Of a stretch of DNA of 64,000 bases, positions 8,873 to 17,613 are shown piece after piece; position 1 is the first letter of the stretch; each line of letters starts with the position of its first letter. The notes beneath the pieces are model-generated. The model made no database searches, had not been told where the DNA came from, and worked only from the letters and a program-made list of their open reading frames with translations. A program made the translations under genes and the position numbers. Origin of the DNA: Flavobacterium sp. KACC 22763 (GTDB lineage: Bacteria > Bacteroidota > Bacteroidia > Flavobacteriales > Flavobacteriaceae); assembly GCF_028736155.1 (NCBI RefSeq), contig NZ_CP117879.1, positions 62,001-126,000 of the forward strand. Reading direction: 5' to 3'.

Positions 8873-10408
8873 ATGTTAGTAAAAGTTTACGGAAGTGCCG
8901 TATTTGGAGTTGAGGCCACAACCATTACAGTTGAGGTTCATATGGATAAAGGGATTGGTTATCATTTAGTTGGACTTCCAGATAATGCTATAAAAGAAAG
9001 CAGTTTTAGAATTGCCGCTGCTTTAAAAAATAACGGGTTTAATTTTCCAGGAAAGAAAATTACAGTAAATATGGCGCCTGCCGATCTTCGAAAAGAAGGA
9101 TCTTCATACGATTTGACATTGGCAATGGGAATTCTGGTTGGTTCAGATCAGATCAAAGCTCCTGAAATTGAACGTTATATTATTATGGGAGAACTTTCTC
9201 TCGATGGAAGCTTACAGCCTATTCGCGGAGCATTGCCCATTGCAATCAAAGCCAAAGAAGAAGGTTATAAAGGATTTTTTCTCCCAGTCCAAAATGTAAA
9301 AGAAGCGGCTATTGTAGCAGGTTTAGATGTGTATGGAGTTTCTAATCTTCAAGAAATAGTTGATTTTTTTAAAGGAAAAGGAACGTTAGAACCCACAGTT
9401 ATTGATACACGCGCAGAATTTTATAAAACATTAGATTTTCCAGAACATGATTTTTCAGATGTTCGCGGACAAGAAAGCATTAAACGCTGTATGGAAATCG
9501 CAGCTGCTGGCGGACATAATATTATTTTGATTGGTCCACCTGGAGCAGGAAAAACCATGCTGGCAAAACGTGTTCCGAGCATTTTACCGCCCATGACTTT
9601 GCGTGAAGCATTGGAAACCACTAAAATTCATAGCGTTGCAGGAAAATTAAAAGAAGTCGGATTGATGAATCAAAGGCCTTTTAGAAGTCCGCATCATACT
9701 ATTTCTAATGTTGCTCTGGTTGGCGGCGGAAGTTATCCTCAGCCGGGAGAAATCTCGATGGCGCACAACGGTGTTTTATTTTTGGATGAATTGCCAGAAT
9801 TTAAACGTGATGTTTTAGAAGTCATGCGTCAGCCGTTAGAAGATCGTGAAGTGACTATTTCGCGTGCAAAATTTACCATAACTTATCCTTCGTCTTTTAT
9901 GTTGGTGGCAAGTATGAATCCAAGTCCGAGCGGATTTTTTAACGATCCTAGTATGCCAAATACTTCTTCGCCACACGAAATGCAGCGTTATATGAGTAAA
10001 ATTTCGGGACCACTATTAGACCGAATAGATATTCATATAGAAGTTACGCCCGTTCCGTTTGAGAAATTATCAGATGAGCGAAAATCAGAAAGCAGTGTAG
10101 AAATTCGTAAACGAGTTACAGCAGCAAGAGAAATTCAAACCAAGCGATTTGAAGCTGTAGAAAATGTTCATTATAATGCTCAAATGAGCAGTAAACTGAT
10201 TCGAGAATATTGTGTTTTGGATGAGCCTTCAAAAGAATTGCTAAAAACAGCCATGGAAAGACTGAATCTCTCCGCAAGAGCTTATGATAGAATTCTGAAA
10301 GTTTCGAGAACCATCGCCGATTTAGATCATTCTGAAAATATTGTTTCTTCTCATATTGCTGAAGCGATTCAATACAGAAGTTTGGATAGAGAAGGGTGGC
10401 TAGGTTAA
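8873..10408 (+). CDS. YifB/ComM-family Mg chelatase-like AAA+ ATPase
   Basis: A 511-residue protein of the YifB/ComM family. The N-terminal ChlI-like domain contains [15 protein letters not shown] and [16 protein letters not shown]. The AAA+ core has Walker [10 protein letters not shown] (about residue 221), Walker [10 protein letters not shown] and the sensor region [14 protein letters not shown]-terminal Mg-chelatase domain ends LDREGWLG. In transformable bacteria ComM is a helicase that helps branch migration during natural transformation. The family is also widespread in species with no known competence, so that role is an inference here. Start ATG 8873 gives the full conserved N-terminus. 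Confidence 0.9.
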   Translation: MLVKVYGSAVFGVEATTITVEVHMDKGIGYHLVGLPDNAIKESSFRIAAALKNNGFNFPGKKITVNMAPADLRKEGSSYDLTLAMGILVGSDQIKAPEIERYIIMGELSLDGSLQPIRGALPIAIKAKEEGYKGFFLPVQNVKEAAIVAGLDVYGVSNLQEIVDFFKGKGTLEPTVIDTRAEFYKTLDFPEHDFSDVRGQESIKRCMEIAAAGGHNIILIGPPGAGKTMLAKRVPSILPPMTLREALETTKIHSVAGKLKEVGLMNQRPFRSPHHTISNVALVGGGSYPQPGEISMAHNGVLFLDELPEFKRDVLEVMRQPLEDREVTISRAKFTITYPSSFMLVASMNPSPSGFFNDPSMPNTSSPHEMQRYMSKISGPLLDRIDIHIEVTPVPFEKLSDERKSESSVEIRKRVTAAREIQTKRFEAVENVHYNAQMSSKLIREYCVLDEPSKELLKTAMERLNLSARAYDRILKVSRTIADLDHSENIVSSHIAEAIQYRSLDREGWLG

Positions 10409-10535
10409 AAAAAAAATAGATTTCATTTTTTAACCAAGCATTTTAGTTTTCTTAAAATTCAATGATTCATTCTGATGTTTAAAATGAATGTTTTATTTAG
10501 AAATTGATAAAAAAAGTAGCGTAAAATTTATAATC

Positions 10536-10578
10536 TGATAAATATCATATCAAAGCGCAAAATTTTCTTATAAGTTTG
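10536..10578 (+). promoter_or_regulatory. Candidate nrfHA promoter with FNR/CRP-like palindrome
   Basis: TGATAAATATCA at 10536-10547 has the FNR-type core TGAT-N4-ATCA, without the outer T/A pair. A good -7 element TAAGTTTG lies at 10571-10578, 22 bases before the nrfH ATG, but no TTG -33 element is present at the usual distance. If transcription starts a few bases after the -7 box, the palindrome centres near -41, where class II activators of this family bind. The element is seen in the sequence; the regulator is inferred. Confidence 0.5.
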
Positions 10579-10599
10579 AAATAAAAATAAGGGAATGTT

Positions 10600-11220
10600 A
10601 TGATAAAGATTTTAAATTATTTATTGCCACCTCGTAAATGGGTACCCTTTGTTATAATGGCAACTGGAATAGGAATGGGCTTGTTTGCTTACTTATTGTA
10701 TGTTTCAAATGCGGTGTCCTATCTTTCAGATGATCCAAAAACGTGCGTTAACTGCCATGTAATGACTCCTTTTTATGCTACATGGCAGCATAGTTCGCAT
10801 GCACGGGTTACAACTTGTAATGATTGTCATGTACCGCACAATAATGCACTAAACAAATACTTCTTTAAAGCAAAAGATGGAATCTATCATGCTACTGTTT
10901 TTACATGGCGAGCAGAGCCTCAGGTAATTCATATTAAAGAAGCAGGAACAGATGTGGTTCAAAAAAATTGTCAGCGTTGTCATGGTGATCTTAACTCAAA
11001 TGTCAGCACGCTTGGAGTTACACTTGAAACTAAACAACATGGAGAAGGAAAATTATGCTGGGATTGTCATAGAGAAGTACCGCATGGAAAGGTTAATAGT
11101 TTATCATCTGTTCCCAATGCTCAGGTTCCTCTGTTAGAATCACCTGTTCCAGCATGGCTTCAAAAGCAGACTGATAGTATTGCCGCTGCAAAAAAAGAAA
11201 ACACAAATCAAACCAAATAA
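10600..11220 (+). CDS. nrfH: Cytochrome c nitrite reductase small subunit NrfH
   Basis: A 206-residue NapC/NrfH-type tetrahaem cytochrome. One N-terminal membrane anchor (about residues 15-37) is followed by four CxxCH haem sites: CVNCH (49), CNDCH (73), CQRCH (124) and CWDCH (153). NrfH takes electrons from menaquinol and passes them to NrfA on the periplasmic face. The Met after the first haem (CHVM) matches the NrfH first-haem region. The nrfA gene follows 33 bases downstream. The promoter region carries an FNR-like palindrome. Confidence 0.95.
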   Translation: MIKILNYLLPPRKWVPFVIMATGIGMGLFAYLLYVSNAVSYLSDDPKTCVNCHVMTPFYATWQHSSHARVTTCNDCHVPHNNALNKYFFKAKDGIYHATVFTWRAEPQVIHIKEAGTDVVQKNCQRCHGDLNSNVSTLGVTLETKQHGEGKLCWDCHREVPHGKVNSLSSVPNAQVPLLESPVPAWLQKQTDSIAAAKKENTNQTK

Positions 11221-11253
11221 AATAAAAAAAGGGATAATTAAAAAGATATAATT

Positions 11254-12741
11254 ATGGCACCACTAAAAGAAATTATTAAAAGCAAACCATGGTTAGGATG
11301 GGTTATGTTTGGAGTTACAATGCTTGCTGTGTTTATGCTGGGTTTATTAGTTAACAGTGTAATGGAGAGGCGTACAGAAGCTTTATTTGTAAATAAGACA
11401 TTAGCTCCTGTAGGAGAATTTGAATCAAAAAATGAAGTGTGGGGAGCCAATTATCCTCGTGAGTTTCAAACTTATTATGAAACGGCTGATACTACTTTTG
11501 CTAGTAAATACGGAGGAGGAAAAATGAGAGATATGCTTCATGATGATCCTAGAATGGTTGTTCTATGGGCTGGTTATGCTTTCTCTAAAGATTATAATCA
11601 AGGAAGAGGACACTTTTATGCTCTAGAAGATATCTACAATACCTTAAGAACAGGAGCTCCAAAAGGGCCTCAGGATGGTCCTCAGCCATCAAGCTGTTGG
11701 GTATGTAAATCTCCAGATGTACCTCGCATGATGGATAAATTAGGGATCGATGAATTTTATAAACAGACATGGGCGGCTTTAGGACCTGAAATTGTAAACC
11801 CTATTGGTTGTGCTGATTGTCACGATTCTAAAACAATGAATCTTAAAATTACACGCCCTGCTTTAATAGAGGCATATAAAGAACAGGGAAAAGATATTAC
11901 AAAGGCAACTCATAATGAAATGCGTTCACTTGTTTGCGCACAATGCCACGCAGAATATTACTTTGATAAGAAATCAGTTGAAGGAGCGGCAAGAGTGAAA
12001 TTTCCTTGGAAAAATGGTATGACGGTAGAGAATATGGAGAAATACTACGACGATATTGAGTTCTCTGATTTTACACATGCATTAAGTAAAGCACCAATTC
12101 TTAAGGCACAGCACCCAGATTATGAAATTCATCAAATGGGAATTCACGGACAAAGAGGTGTTTCTTGTGCAGATTGTCATATGCCATACAAAAGTGAAGG
12201 AGGGCAAAAGTTTACCGATCATAAAATACAATCTCCTCTTAATAATGTAGCTAATTCTTGTCAGGTTTGTCACCGTGAAGAAGAGAAAAAATTAGTTGCA
12301 AATGTTAACGAGCGTCAAGATAAAATCCATCAAATACGTATTGAGCTTGAAGATCAATTGGTAAAAGCGCATTTAGAAGCAAAATTAGCATGGGATAAAG
12401 GAGCAACTGACGCACAAATGAAAGATGTGCTTAAATTAATTCGTCAGGCACAATGGCGTTGGGATTTTACAGCCGCATCTCACGGAGGATCATTCCACGC
12501 ACCACTTGAAACTGCAAGAGTTATTACAAATGGCTTAAACAAAGCAGCTGAAGCAAGAATTGGTTTAAGTAAAATATTAGCATCATTAGGGCAAACTGGG
12601 CCAATACAATACCCTGACATTTCAACTAAAGAAAAAGCGCAGAAATTTATAGGTCTGGATATGACAAAAGAAAAAGCTAATAAGGCTGAATTCAAAAAAA
12701 CAGTTTTACCAAAATGGCTTGAAGAAGCAAAGAAAAAATAA
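11254..12741 (+). CDS. nrfA: Ammonia-forming cytochrome c nitrite reductase NrfA
   Basis: A 495-residue pentahaem nitrite reductase that reduces nitrite to ammonium with six electrons. Haem 1 has the diagnostic CxxCK site (CWVCK, residues 148-152), and the other four are CADCH (186), CAQCH (228), CADCH (305) and CQVCH (336). The RGHFYALEDI region near residue 118, CHAEYYF after haem 3 and the GIHGQRGVSC histidine match the catalytic surroundings of known NrfA. The N-terminus has an uncleaved-looking membrane helix (residues 13-35), so the enzyme is probably anchored, unlike the soluble E. coli enzyme. It is followed by a hairpin and then by cytochrome assembly genes. Confidence 0.96.
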   Translation: MAPLKEIIKSKPWLGWVMFGVTMLAVFMLGLLVNSVMERRTEALFVNKTLAPVGEFESKNEVWGANYPREFQTYYETADTTFASKYGGGKMRDMLHDDPRMVVLWAGYAFSKDYNQGRGHFYALEDIYNTLRTGAPKGPQDGPQPSSCWVCKSPDVPRMMDKLGIDEFYKQTWAALGPEIVNPIGCADCHDSKTMNLKITRPALIEAYKEQGKDITKATHNEMRSLVCAQCHAEYYFDKKSVEGAARVKFPWKNGMTVENMEKYYDDIEFSDFTHALSKAPILKAQHPDYEIHQMGIHGQRGVSCADCHMPYKSEGGQKFTDHKIQSPLNNVANSCQVCHREEEKKLVANVNERQDKIHQIRIELEDQLVKAHLEAKLAWDKGATDAQMKDVLKLIRQAQWRWDFTAASHGGSFHAPLETARVITNGLNKAAEARIGLSKILASLGQTGPIQYPDISTKEKAQKFIGLDMTKEKANKAEFKKTVLPKWLEEAKKK

Positions 12742-12769
12742 GCACGGCTAAACGCTGTAAATAATATTG

Positions 12770-12814
12770 AAAAGGGTTCGAACAAATGATTCAGAATTTG
12801 TGAGAACCCCTTTT
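12770..12814 (+). terminator. Hairpin between nrfA and the ccs genes
   Basis: AAAAGGGTTC at 12770-12779 pairs with GAACCCCTTTT at 12804-12814 (one bulged C), and an inner ACAAAT/ATTTGT stem extends it. The hairpin lies 28 bases after nrfA and 30 bases before the true ResB start. It may end most nrfHA transcripts or lower expression of the assembly genes. The T run is short, so termination would be partial. Confidence 0.6.
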
Positions 12815-12844
12815 CAGATTATATTTTTCAAATTCGAAACAAGA

Positions 12845-14092
12845 ATGGAAATATTTAATTTAGAAAAACACAAACCTGTTAAAAAGAAGCTTTGGAATTA
12901 CCCTTGGAATTATAAAGAATCTTTCATCATTGCCATAGGATTATTGTTTACAGGCTACTTATTGCAGGTTTCAACAAGAACCAATATAAAAGCTATAGGT
13001 GCTCCTGTAAATTATATAATTGGAGGGGTTTTTATTGGAATGCTTCTTTTGCTTCATTTTACCAGCAGATCACATCCATGGGTAAAATGGTTAAGATCTG
13101 TTCCTGCATCGGTTAGTGCTATAGGTTTGGTTTTAATTCAGGCTGTAATCATGGGAACGCTTCCGCAGCAAAATTTTGTTGAAGGAGTAAAACCAGACGC
13201 ATTTGGTTTTTCATTTGTATTGAACAGCTGGCCGTTTTTAATTGCTCAATTGTATTTTCTTACTACACTGGGACTTGCAACACTTAACAGAATGACGCCC
13301 TGGCAATGGAAAAACTGGGGGTTTGTATTGAATCATTTAGGTCTTTTTATTGCCATGACGGCAGGGATTTTAGGAAGCGGAGATTTAAAACGCTATACGA
13401 TGAAGTTATACGAAAATCAATTGGTATGGGGAGCAGAAACTGAAAAAGGAGTTATGATACCAATGCCTTTAGCTTTTGAACTTACCAGTTTTGATATGGA
13501 AACTTTTGCGCCAAAACTGGCATTTGCAGACATAAAAAACAATAGTATCGAAACCAAAGGAGTTAACGCTCTTAGAATGATTGCAAAAGGTGATAGTTAT
13601 GACTATAAAGGCTATAAAATTAAAGTTGTTGATTATATCGAAAACAGCAAATTTACAGGCAACGGCTATTTTCATGTAAACGAAGAAGGAGCAGCGCCAT
13701 CTGCTTTGATCGAAGTGAAATCGGCCGTTATAGATACTACCGCTTGGATCAGCTGTGGTAGTTTTGCAACCCAATATTCTTACTTACAGCTGAATGACAA
13801 GGAAGCAATTGTGATGTTGCAGCCCGAAGCAAAAAAATATAGTTCTCACGTAAATGTGTTTGTAAAAGGCGGAAAGAACGACAAAACGGTAATTGAAGTT
13901 AATAAACCGTATAAAGTTGACGGATGGAAAGTATATCAGTTGAGTTATGATGAAAAATATGGAAAATGGTCTAAGCTAAGTGTGATCGAATTGGTTCGAG
14001 ATCCTTGGCTTCCAGTTGTTTATTCCGGAATTTTAATGATGATAATTGGTGCTGTCTATTTGATATTTAAAGGAAGAGGAACTGTAGTTTAA
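12845..14092 (+). CDS. ResB-like cytochrome c biogenesis protein
   Basis: A 415-residue ResB/Ccs1-family membrane protein. Three to four N-terminal helices span about residues 20-190 (WNYKESFIIAIGLLFTGYLL, INYIIGG-type segment, the LNSWPFLIAQLYFLTTLGLA helix and the LNHLGLFIAMTAGILGSGD helix). A large periplasmic domain follows, then a last helix (VVYSGILMMIIGAVYLIFKG). ResB works with CcsA to deliver and attach haem to apocytochromes. The gene lies directly after nrfHA, so it may serve NrfA's unusual haem site. I use ATG 12845: the upstream TTG at 12767 lies at the foot of a terminator-like hairpin and adds a non-family extension. Confidence 0.87.
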   Translation: MEIFNLEKHKPVKKKLWNYPWNYKESFIIAIGLLFTGYLLQVSTRTNIKAIGAPVNYIIGGVFIGMLLLLHFTSRSHPWVKWLRSVPASVSAIGLVLIQAVIMGTLPQQNFVEGVKPDAFGFSFVLNSWPFLIAQLYFLTTLGLATLNRMTPWQWKNWGFVLNHLGLFIAMTAGILGSGDLKRYTMKLYENQLVWGAETEKGVMIPMPLAFELTSFDMETFAPKLAFADIKNNSIETKGVNALRMIAKGDSYDYKGYKIKVVDYIENSKFTGNGYFHVNEEGAAPSALIEVKSAVIDTTAWISCGSFATQYSYLQLNDKEAIVMLQPEAKKYSSHVNVFVKGGKNDKTVIEVNKPYKVDGWKVYQLSYDEKYGKWSKLSVIELVRDPWLPVVYSGILMMIIGAVYLIFKGRGTVV

Positions 14093-14143
14093 TCGCAAAG
14101 TTATTCCTTAAAATGAATGTTGATATCTAAATAAAGATTTTAA

Positions 14144-14947
14144 ATGAATTACTGGATCTATTTTTCTAATTACGCCATAGTAGCAATTGTATTCTGGTTG
14201 TTTTGTATACTTTTTCAAGTGCTAAAAAGTACTTGTCATAAACCCATTCTAATCTTGTTTTTTGCAGTGTTAGGAACTTTATCTGTGGTCATATTTACAT
14301 TTAATTTATGGCAGAATTTAGACCGCCCGCCCATGCGTACACTTGGAGAAACAAGACTATGGTATGCGCTTTTTCTGCCTGTAATTGGAATAATTACCTA
14401 TTTAAGATGGAAATACAAATGGTTATTGAATTACAGTTTGGCAATGGCTGCTATGTTTTTAATTATTAATTACTGCAATCCAGATACTTATAATAAGGCT
14501 TTAATGCCTGCATTACAGAGTGTATGGTTTGTTCCTCACGTTTTAGTTTATATATTTTCGTACGCTTTGCTTGCAGCATCATCAATTGTGGCCTGTTATG
14601 GTTTGTTTGAGTATTATAAGGGAAATTACAAAGACTCGATATTGCAATTGGCTAATAATTTAGTGTATGTTGGGTTTGGCTTTCTTTCATTAGGTTTATT
14701 GTTTGGAGCATTATGGGCAAAAGAGGCATGGGGACATTATTGGACTTGGGATCCTAAAGAAACATGGGCAATGCTGACTTGGCTTGGTTATTTAATTTAT
14801 ATACACATGCGTTATCGTTATCCAAACAGCGTAAAACCAGTTTTAATATCTTTAGCGCTGGCATTTGTTGTATTGCTTCTTTGTTGGTTTGGGGTAAATT
14901 ATATGCCGTCTGCAGCCCAAAGTGTGCATACATATTCTAATACATAA
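14144..14947 (+). CDS. ccsA: CcsA/ResC-type cytochrome c assembly protein
   Basis: A 267-residue haem-handling membrane protein with about eight helices. It contains the tryptophan-rich WWD-type motif, here WGHYWTWDPKETWAMLTWLG, that binds haem on the outer membrane face. Conserved His residues occur in VPHVLVYIFSYALLA and IHMRYR, as expected for haem axial ligands. It forms the system II cytochrome synthase with the ResB protein encoded 51 bases upstream. Start ATG 14144 gives the complete first helix. The operon ends at a strong hairpin a few bases after the stop. Confidence 0.92.
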   Translation: MNYWIYFSNYAIVAIVFWLFCILFQVLKSTCHKPILILFFAVLGTLSVVIFTFNLWQNLDRPPMRTLGETRLWYALFLPVIGIITYLRWKYKWLLNYSLAMAAMFLIINYCNPDTYNKALMPALQSVWFVPHVLVYIFSYALLAASSIVACYGLFEYYKGNYKDSILQLANNLVYVGFGFLSLGLLFGALWAKEAWGHYWTWDPKETWAMLTWLGYLIYIHMRYRYPNSVKPVLISLALAFVVLLLCWFGVNYMPSAAQSVHTYSNT

Positions 14948-14951
14948 AAAG

Positions 14952-14991
14952 AAAAAGAGCAGAAATTTAAAATAGATTTCTGCTCTTTTTT
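14952..14991. terminator. Bidirectional terminator between ccsA and the esterase gene
   Basis: A 15-bp perfect stem, AAAAAGAGCAGAAAT at 14952-14966 with ATTTCTGCTCTTTTT at 14976-14990, has a nine-base loop. It sits exactly between two convergent genes. Confidence 0.9.
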
Positions 14992-15860
14992 TATTCTTTA
15001 TTTTTTTGGTAAAAGAATTTAAACGAATTAGAAACAGCTGTGTGCAGAATCGATCCGTGATTTTCCTCTGGGAAGTAATCAAAATAGACTTTTACATTTT
15101 TGCTTTTTGATTCCTTTAGTTTTTCTACAAGTAAATTGGCGTCAACTTCCATAACACGCGGAATTTCTGTTGGAGTCAACCCTTCTTTGCCAACAGCAAT
15201 ATAAATTTCAGTTTGCTGATTAAAATTTTCTTTCAGCATTACAGAATCCAAATCAAGTATAGAACCATTGTTCCACCATATACTCGGACTTACAATAACA
15301 TATTTGTTAAAAAGGTTTGGTTTTTTAAGTAAGATTTCAGTTCCTAATAATCCGCCAAGAGACTGCCCGATGATGGTTTTAGAATCATTTGTCTTGTATT
15401 TCTTTTCAATAAAAGGTTGTAATTCTTTTTCAATAAAAGCTATAAACTGATCAGAATGTCCTGTTGTTGGAAATCGAGTTTTATCTTTTTCTATAGAAGT
15501 TGAAAAAGTAAAATCTCTTTTTCTGTCAACAGTTGCAATACCCACAACAATTGATTTTGGAACCTGATTGATCCATTCAAAACTATTAAACTGAACCAAT
15601 CCTGAAATATGAATAAAATCTTCATCAGCAGAACCGTCCAATAAGTAAATGACAGGATATTTTGTGTCTTCTGCTGGATTGTAGCCTTCGGGAAGATAAA
15701 TGTTTAAAACTCTTTTTTCGCTTAATTCTTTTGATTGAATTTCATCGATAACGCCTAAAACGAATGGTTTAGAAATTTCGTTAGTTTTGGTTTGTTTTTT
15801 TTGGCTGAATAGTAATGTGGAAGAAAAAAGCAAAAATGCGAGAGCAAAAAAATTGTTCAT
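14991..15860 (-). CDS. Secreted alpha/beta hydrolase, siderophore-esterase-like (IroE/Fes type)
   Basis: A 289-residue exported hydrolase with a signal peptide (about residues 1-19). The fold is that of the putative esterase family (PF00756): YPVIYLLDGSADEDF near residue 67, the nucleophile elbow IGQSLGGLLGTE (Ser near residue 166) and a late histidine in EENHGSILHT. Relatives include the IroE/BesA siderophore esterases and acyl-transferring mycolyl enzymes. No siderophore genes are nearby, so the substrate is open. The gene has its own spacer upstream and shares a terminator with ccsA. Confidence 0.8.
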   Translation of the reverse strand: MNNFFALAFLLFSSTLLFSQKKQTKTNEISKPFVLGVIDEIQSKELSEKRVLNIYLPEGYNPAEDTKYPVIYLLDGSADEDFIHISGLVQFNSFEWINQVPKSIVVGIATVDRKRDFTFSTSIEKDKTRFPTTGHSDQFIAFIEKELQPFIEKKYKTNDSKTIIGQSLGGLLGTEILLKKPNLFNKYVIVSPSIWWNNGSILDLDSVMLKENFNQQTEIYIAVGKEGLTPTEIPRVMEVDANLLVEKLKESKSKNVKVYFDYFPEENHGSILHTAVSNSFKFFYQKNKE

Positions 15861-15937
15861 TATAAAATGATGTAAAATGTTTTTATAAAATTAGTTTTAA
15901 TTAAGAGATTTCAAAACTATTTAATTGTAAAAAATCT

Positions 15938-16375
15938 TTATGATTCTATTTTTAAACACCATTCCATTGTTTTTAAATTATCAATTTCAATATCAGATAA
16001 ATTTTTGGTTTTATATTCTGTAAATCCTTTTTTTAAAATTTGATTCCCATAATTTTTCTGCATCCAAAAAGGAAGTTCAACAACACTTTTATTCCAATTT
16101 TTTAAAGTGAAATCTAGAATTGAACCGACATTTTTATCTGTTTTGGGATTAATTTCTTGGAGAATTAGTCCTGCATATTTTTGGTCGCTGTAAATGGTGT
16201 CGCTACGATTCTCATTTCCAAAAACTTTCAAAACTCCTTCAATAATTATTTCGTTATTTACGTTTTTCAATACTTGAATTAACTGTCTAATTCTCAGATC
16301 TCCATTTTTTTTAGTTTTATCTACAGATTCAAAAATTTCATTTCTGAGATCTTCTGGGCTGAAGGGGAATTTCAT
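15938..16375 (-). CDS. Hypothetical protein
   Basis: A 145-residue soluble protein I do not recognise. It has no signal peptide or membrane helix. It is rich in Lys, Asn and Ile, with an IRQLIQVLKNVNNEIIIEGV segment that looks helical and a Trp/Phe-containing FWMQKNYG stretch. It might be a HEAT-like or immunity-type protein, but there is no clear motif. Its start lies three bases after the stop of the plug-like protein gene, so the two are probably co-transcribed. Confidence 0.7.
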   Translation of the reverse strand: MKFPFSPEDLRNEIFESVDKTKKNGDLRIRQLIQVLKNVNNEIIIEGVLKVFGNENRSDTIYSDQKYAGLILQEINPKTDKNVGSILDFTLKNWNKSVVELPFWMQKNYGNQILKKGFTEYKTKNLSDIEIDNLKTMEWCLKIES

Positions 16376-16378
16376 TAT

Positions 16379-16762
16379 TTATTCAAATTTTGTGTCTTGA
16401 ATGCCAGTTTTCACTTCTTGTTCAGGCTTGTAATAACTGCTTCTATTTGTAGTAACAATTAAAACGCCAGCTTCGCCATAATTGCCATAAATACTGATTC
16501 CAGCTTTTTTTTCAAGAGCAATAATTTTTTTGATTTCAATTTTAGAAAGAACAAGTTTTTCTTTTTCTAGATCTTCAAAGCGATGCGGAATTCCGTCAAC
16601 CACTACAATCGGATGGTCTGTGATTTTTCCAGCTTTGGCAAGATTTGAAATAGAATCAGAAAGATAGAGTTTGTCTTGTCCTTCATCAGAAAGCTCGTAT
16701 CTGTTTTGAGAAAAAACGGCCGCTGAAATGAACAAAAACAGGAAAGTGAAGAATTTCATCAT
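16379..16762 (-). CDS. Small exported protein with a lone SusC/TonB-plug-like motif
   Basis: A 127-residue protein with a signal peptide (about residues 1-18, ending VFSQ). Residues 51-105 read like the end of a SusC-type TonB plug domain: PIVVVDGIPHRFEDL, then IEIKKIIALEKKAGISIYG and EAGVLIVTT. In full receptors the matching pattern is VVDG, IESIEVLK, AIYG and GVVLITT. There is no beta-barrel, so it cannot be a receptor on its own. It might be a periplasmic module or a relic. It is followed at three bases by a hypothetical gene. Confidence 0.75.
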   Translation of the reverse strand: MMKFFTFLFLFISAAVFSQNRYELSDEGQDKLYLSDSISNLAKAGKITDHPIVVVDGIPHRFEDLEKEKLVLSKIEIKKIIALEKKAGISIYGNYGEAGVLIVTTNRSSYYKPEQEVKTGIQDTKFE

Positions 16763-16818
16763 TTGTGTTTTTTTTTTTAGTTTTTTAGATCATAAAATTA
16801 ATTTTCCAATCGAAAATA

Positions 16819-16850
16819 CAAAAAAATCCTGCAAAAAAGCAGGATTTAAC
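16819..16850 (-). terminator. Terminator after the distal SRPBCC gene
   Basis: AAATCCTGC at 16824-16832 pairs with GCAGGATTT at 16839-16847. On the minus strand the hairpin is followed by a T run. It closes the arsR-SRPBCC-SRPBCC group. Confidence 0.85.
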
Positions 16851-16874
16851 AAATAGTAAGATTTTTTTTAATTC

Positions 16875-17375
16875 TTATTTTTTTTCTGCAAAAATAGCAT
16901 CCAGACCTTCCATTGCAATGGTGAAGCCTTCTTTGAAGCCCATTTGAATAATCATTTCCAAATCGGATAGTTTTTCATGTTTAATAACAACATCCACAAA
17001 AGTAGAACCGTCTTTTTCAGTGAAAGTCACGTCCCAGTCAGAACGTGGGAATTCTTTGTTTAGGTTTCCTTCGCTGTCGCTAAAAGCATCTAAGTATTTA
17101 AAATTGCTTTTCGGACTAATTGAAGTAAAATCAGCAATAGCCCAATGCTCTTCGCCTTCTGGTCCAAGCATGGCATATAATCTTCGTCCGCCTTCTTTAA
17201 ACTCCATGCTTTTTGTTTTGGCTTTCCACGGAGCTGGCGCCCACCATAAATCCAAAATTTGAGCTTCTGTCCAAGCAGACCAAACTTGAGATAAAGAGGC
17301 GTTAAATTCGCGTTTTACATTGACAGTCTTATTTTCTTTATCAACGGTAAAATTCATTAAAAGATTTGATTTCAT
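16875..17375 (-). CDS. SRPBCC (AHSA1-type) family protein, copy 2
   Basis: A 166-residue START/Bet v1-like fold protein of the AHSA1 type. It shows KREFNASLSQVWSAWTEA near the N-terminus, LDLWWAPAPWKAKT, the MEFKEGGRRLYAMLGPEG strand pair and the C-terminal long helix GFKEGFTIAMEGLDAIFA. The fold makes a hydrophobic pocket, but the ligand is unknown. By eye it is about two-thirds identical to the protein at 17614-18111, so the pair is a tandem duplication now separated by a repeat-filled spacer. The group is headed by an ArsR regulator. Confidence 0.88.
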   Translation of the reverse strand: MKSNLLMNFTVDKENKTVNVKREFNASLSQVWSAWTEAQILDLWWAPAPWKAKTKSMEFKEGGRRLYAMLGPEGEEHWAIADFTSISPKSNFKYLDAFSDSEGNLNKEFPRSDWDVTFTEKDGSTFVDVVIKHEKLSDLEMIIQMGFKEGFTIAMEGLDAIFAEKK

Positions 17376-17419
17376 TTTCTTTAGATTTTTAGTTAATAAG
17401 CAGTCGGACGAAATTTAAA

Positions 17420-17564
17420 ACACATAGAAACATAGATTTTTATTGTAAGAAAGGAAGTAAAAGAAACTAGTTTCCACACATAGCTTAACTATGTATGTTT
17501 AGATTAGTGAAACGCCTTTTTTAAGTTTTCTATCCCGATAGCTATCGGGAATGTTTCTATGTGT
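17420..17564. repeat. Composite inverted repeat between the two SRPBCC genes
   Basis: ACACATAGAAACAT at 17420-17433 is matched by ATGTTTCTATGTGT at 17551-17564. Immediately before the right arm lies TATCCCGATAGCTATCGGGA (17531-17550), which also occurs unchanged at 36950-36969. The spacer holds no gene. Confidence 0.8.
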
Positions 17565-17613
17565 TAAATCAGATCTAACGTTTTTATAATAATTAATTCA
17601 ATTAAAAATACAT

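Noticed and set aside
12774..12785. tRNA T-arm-like GGTTCGAAC sequence
   Set aside because: No acceptor, D or anticodon stems can be drawn around it; it is half of the nrfA-ccs hairpin. No tRNA or rRNA gene was recognised in the window.
12767..12844. TTG-initiated extension of the ResB-like protein
   Set aside because: The codon lies at the base of the 12770-12814 hairpin, and the added 26 residues do not resemble ResB.
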